Assembly: GCA_004557125.1 (NCBI GenBank)
Contig: SFET01000008.1
Location: 1 to 64,000, forward strand
Length of the DNA stretch: 64,000 bases
Reading direction: 5' to 3'
Origin: Clostridiales bacterium
GTDB taxonomy: Bacteria > Bacillota > Clostridia > Christensenellales > Aristaeellaceae
Position numbers and translations under genes: made by a program. The notes under the pieces were generated by a model. That model was given only the letters and a program-made list of their open reading frames with translations, did not search any database and was not told the DNA's origin. Below, piece after piece: positions 62,170 through 64,000 of the stretch (its first letter is position 1; each line of letters opens with the position of its first letter).

Positions 62170-62209
62170 TTGCGGAGATCGCGTTGCACGAAGATCGGGG
62201 AGAAACATA

Positions 62210-62815
62210 TGAATTTTGATACGGTAACATCCGCCCTGCAGCGCAACGGCTACGCCGTCTCCTGCTTCGAAACCGGCCGGGAGGCTGCGGCCTATCTGAA
62301 CTCTGTGCTGGACGGCCGGCGCATCGGCTGCGGCGGCTCCGCGACGCTTCAGCAGCTGGGTCTGATCGATTCCCTCGCGGAGCACAACCGGCTCTTTACG
62401 CACACTGGAAAGACCGGCGCGGAATTCGAAGCCATGCTCAGCGCGGAGCTGCGGGACACCGACGTGTATCTCACCAGCGCCAACGCCCTGGCGGAGACCG
62501 GCGAGCTGGTGAACATCGACGGAAACGGCAATCGCGTGGCCTCGACGCTCTTTGGCCATCAAAAGGTCTACTTCATTCTCGGAAGGAACAAGATCGCTCC
62601 CACGCTGGACGCGGCAATCTGGCGGGCGCGCAATGTTGCGGCTCCCAAAAAATGCCCAGCGGCTCCGGCGCAGGACGCCCTGCGCGGTCAAGGCCGACCG
62701 CTGCTACGACTGCAATTCCCCGGACCGCATCTGCAAGGGTCTGGTGGTGCTGTGGCGGGCCATGGGCATGAGAGAGATGGAGGTCGTGCTCATCAACGAG
62801 GATCTCGGCTTCTGA
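62210..62815 (+). pseudogene. LUD-domain (lactate-utilisation-like) protein, frameshifted
   Basis: The first frame (62210 to about 62652) encodes a LUD/DUF162 start: NFDTVTSALQRNGYAVSCF, IGCGGSATLQQLGLID, YLTSANALAETGELVNIDGNGNRV, RNVAAPK. The conserved C-terminus continues one frame over: NAQRLRRRTPC, DRCYDCNSPDRICKGLVVLWR, EVVLINEDLGF, stop 62813-62815. The shift falls at a six-A run (62647-62652); five A would restore one frame of about 201 residues. Left uncorrected, translation passes 62815 in the wrong frame. It is a broken gene, a sequencing error or a phase-variable run. Confidence 0.85.
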
Positions 62816-62843
62816 TGCATCCACACCCCTTCCTTCCCTTCCC

Positions 62844-62880
62844 CGGCGGACGTTTTCGTGAACGTCCGCCGCTTTTTTTG
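62844..62880 (+). terminator. Terminator of the sugar-acid operon
   Basis: An 11-bp perfect stem (62844-62854 with 62861-62871), 6-base loop, then C and seven T. Confidence 0.95.
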
Positions 62881-62995
62881 CGCCTGCGCAGTTACCTCCG
62901 CGATTCACCCGCACAAACGGCCGGAACCTGCTTCGCGGGAATTATGAACGTTTTTTAAACATTCCGACTTTCCCTCAAAACTCCGGTTCGGAAAG

Positions 62996-63024
62996 TTGAG
63001 ATTCCAACAAAGCTGTGCTATAAT
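62996..63024 (+). promoter_or_regulatory. Sigma-A promoter for the PrsA-like gene
   Basis: TTGAGA (62996-63001), 17-bp spacer, TATAAT (63019-63024). Confidence 0.85.
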
Positions 63025-63076
63025 CACATTCGGAATCTTGCGCATCTGATGCGCACAATATGGAGGGACTCAAGCC

Positions 63077-64000
63077 ATGACTCTGAAGAAAATTCTGTGC
63101 GTCTGCCTGGTGCTGATGCTGGCAGTGGCCGTGACCGGCTGCAGCAGCAGCAAGGATGTGCAGGCGCAGCTGGATGCGGCCAACGCCACCGTCGCCGATC
63201 TGCAGGCGCAGCTGGACGAGGCCAACGCCACGATCGCCGATCTGCAGTCCGCCGCCGAGGCGGTTGAGACCGCTGCGGAGATCGAATCCGAACCCACCGA
63301 ATCCACCGACGCCGACGCGCGCATCGCCGAGCTGGAAGCGCTGGTGGAGGCCTACTATCCCTACTACGCTGCCCAGATCGTCGCCACCTACGGCGAGGAC
63401 GGCATCGTGTGGCTGGACGACGTGCAGGCGGCCTATGATTCCGTCAGCGCGCAGTACGCCTCCTACGGCATGGATCTGGCCGCCTACGGCATGGAGGAGA
63501 CCGTGAAGCGCGACCTGCTGGACAGCGCCGTGGAGGACGGCGTGCTCAAGGCCAAGGCGAAGGAGCTGGGCCTGGATCAGTTCGACGAGGCCACCCTTGC
63601 CGAGTTCGAGGCGTCCGCCGATGAAATGATGGAGAGCTACATCGACTACTACCTCGGCTACTACTACGCCGACGCCGAGGAGATCACCGATGAGATGCGC
63701 ACCGAGGCCGAGGACTACTGGACCAGCACCGGCTTCAGCCGCGAGGACTATGTGGAATCCCTGGTCAGCGACGCCATCAACGAGGCCGTGCACGATTACG
63801 TCACCAAGGATGTCGCCGTCACCGAGGAGGACATCCAGGCCGAGTACGAAACCCTGCTGGCCGAGAACCAGGAGAGCTACACCACCGACCGCACCTACAA
63901 CTCCGACCGCAACGCCGGCGTGGCCATCGCATGGAATCCGGAGGGCTACCGCGCGGTGAAGCACGTGCTGATTAAGTTCAACGACGAGCAGTCCCAGCTC
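63077..64000 (+). CDS. PrsA/SurA-like foldase lipoprotein, 3' partial
   Basis: The frame runs off the window end with 308 residues visible. It begins with a lipoprotein signal (MTLKKILCVCL...VTGC, lipid-anchored Cys at about 22), then a coiled coil with an exact-style 14-residue repeat (VQAQLDAANATVAD / LQAQLDEANATIAD, about 27-60), an acidic linker, and a helical SurA-N-like region (DLLDSAVEDGVLKAKAKELG, VTEEDIQAEYETLLAENQESY). The last visible stretch, AVKHVLIKFND, is the usual opening of a PpiC rotamase domain. Start ATG 63077 follows GGAGGGAC. It probably helps fold exported proteins. Confidence 0.88.
   Translation, partial: MTLKKILCVCLVLMLAVAVTGCSSSKDVQAQLDAANATVADLQAQLDEANATIADLQSAAEAVETAAEIESEPTESTDADARIAELEALVEAYYPYYAAQIVATYGEDGIVWLDDVQAAYDSVSAQYASYGMDLAAYGMEETVKRDLLDSAVEDGVLKAKAKELGLDQFDEATLAEFEASADEMMESYIDYYLGYYYADAEEITDEMRTEAEDYWTSTGFSREDYVESLVSDAINEAVHDYVTKDVAVTEEDIQAEYETLLAENQESYTTDRTYNSDRNAGVAIAWNPEGYRAVKHVLIKFNDEQSQL

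Overview
This window looks like a chromosomal segment from a GC-rich, anaerobic member of the Clostridia (Bacillota), probably a gut or other host-associated lineage. The evidence is the anaerobic (cbi-type) cobalamin pathway, FloA/NfeD, LCP and NlpC/P60 wall proteins, ScpA, a LytTR regulator, VanW, LUD and DUF975 proteins, strong AGGAGG-type ribosome binding sites, and many near-perfect sigma-A promoters with 16-18 bp spacers. No rRNA, tRNA, CRISPR array, transposase or phage gene was seen. Most lines of transcription end in clear hairpins. Layout by region: (1) 1-16.9 kb, plus strand, is one tightly overlapping supra-operon. It holds a corrinoid/metal-chelate ABC uptake system (surface protein, binding protein, FecCD-type permease, BtuD-like ATPase), then cbiB, cbiD, cobD, cbiP, cbiA, cbiC, cbiF, cbiG, cbiH, a cbiJ-cbiE-cbiT triple fusion, a HAD phosphatase and cbiL. 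Together these cover cobalt-precorrin-2 to adenosylcobinamide-phosphate; precorrin-2 synthesis, the cobaltochelatase, BtuR and the nucleotide-loop genes lie elsewhere or are absent. cbiH lacks about 26 internal residues. (2) 16.9-24.3 kb, minus strand: lrgAB, two DUF975 membrane proteins and potABCD (polyamine import). (3) 24.5-38.2 kb, mostly plus: nfeD-floA-small membrane protein, a LytTR regulator, an LCP ligase, a CBS-pair protein, an NhaC-type antiporter, a CDF exporter with a manganese-type motif, a five-SH3 NlpC/P60 hydrolase behind a WalR-like box, a divergent shikimate dehydrogenase, a ZIP transporter (minus), a small membrane protein and an aldo/keto reductase. (4) 38.3-44.2 kb: a ribose/rhamnose-type sugar ABC transporter (minus) divergent from an AraC regulator. 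(5) 44.2-49.2 kb, minus: a surface-polymer O-acetylation operon (MBOAT, DHHW/AlgJ-like, and an RCC1-like membrane protein with a 57-bp tandem repeat). (6) 49.4-52.2 kb: M50 protease, scpA without scpB, and a double VanW protein. (7) 52.4-62.8 kb: a sugar-acid catabolic locus. An IclR regulator diverges from a Dpp/Opp-type transporter, an enolase-superfamily dehydratase, an RraA-like protein, KDPG aldolase and KDG kinase, followed by a frameshifted LUD protein. The obvious reading is import of a sugar acid or oligouronide, dehydration to a 2-keto-3-deoxy acid, phosphorylation and aldol cleavage. dppF is reduced to about 15 codons and joined out of frame to the dehydratase, whose own start is missing. 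(8) 63.1 kb to the end: a PrsA/SurA-like lipoprotein that runs off the window. The most notable signals are three coding disruptions (cbiH deletion, dppF/dehydratase junction, LUD homopolymer shift), the half binding-protein fused to a surface protein, the RCC1-O-acetylation operon, and readable operators (a WalR-type box and IclR-type palindromes).
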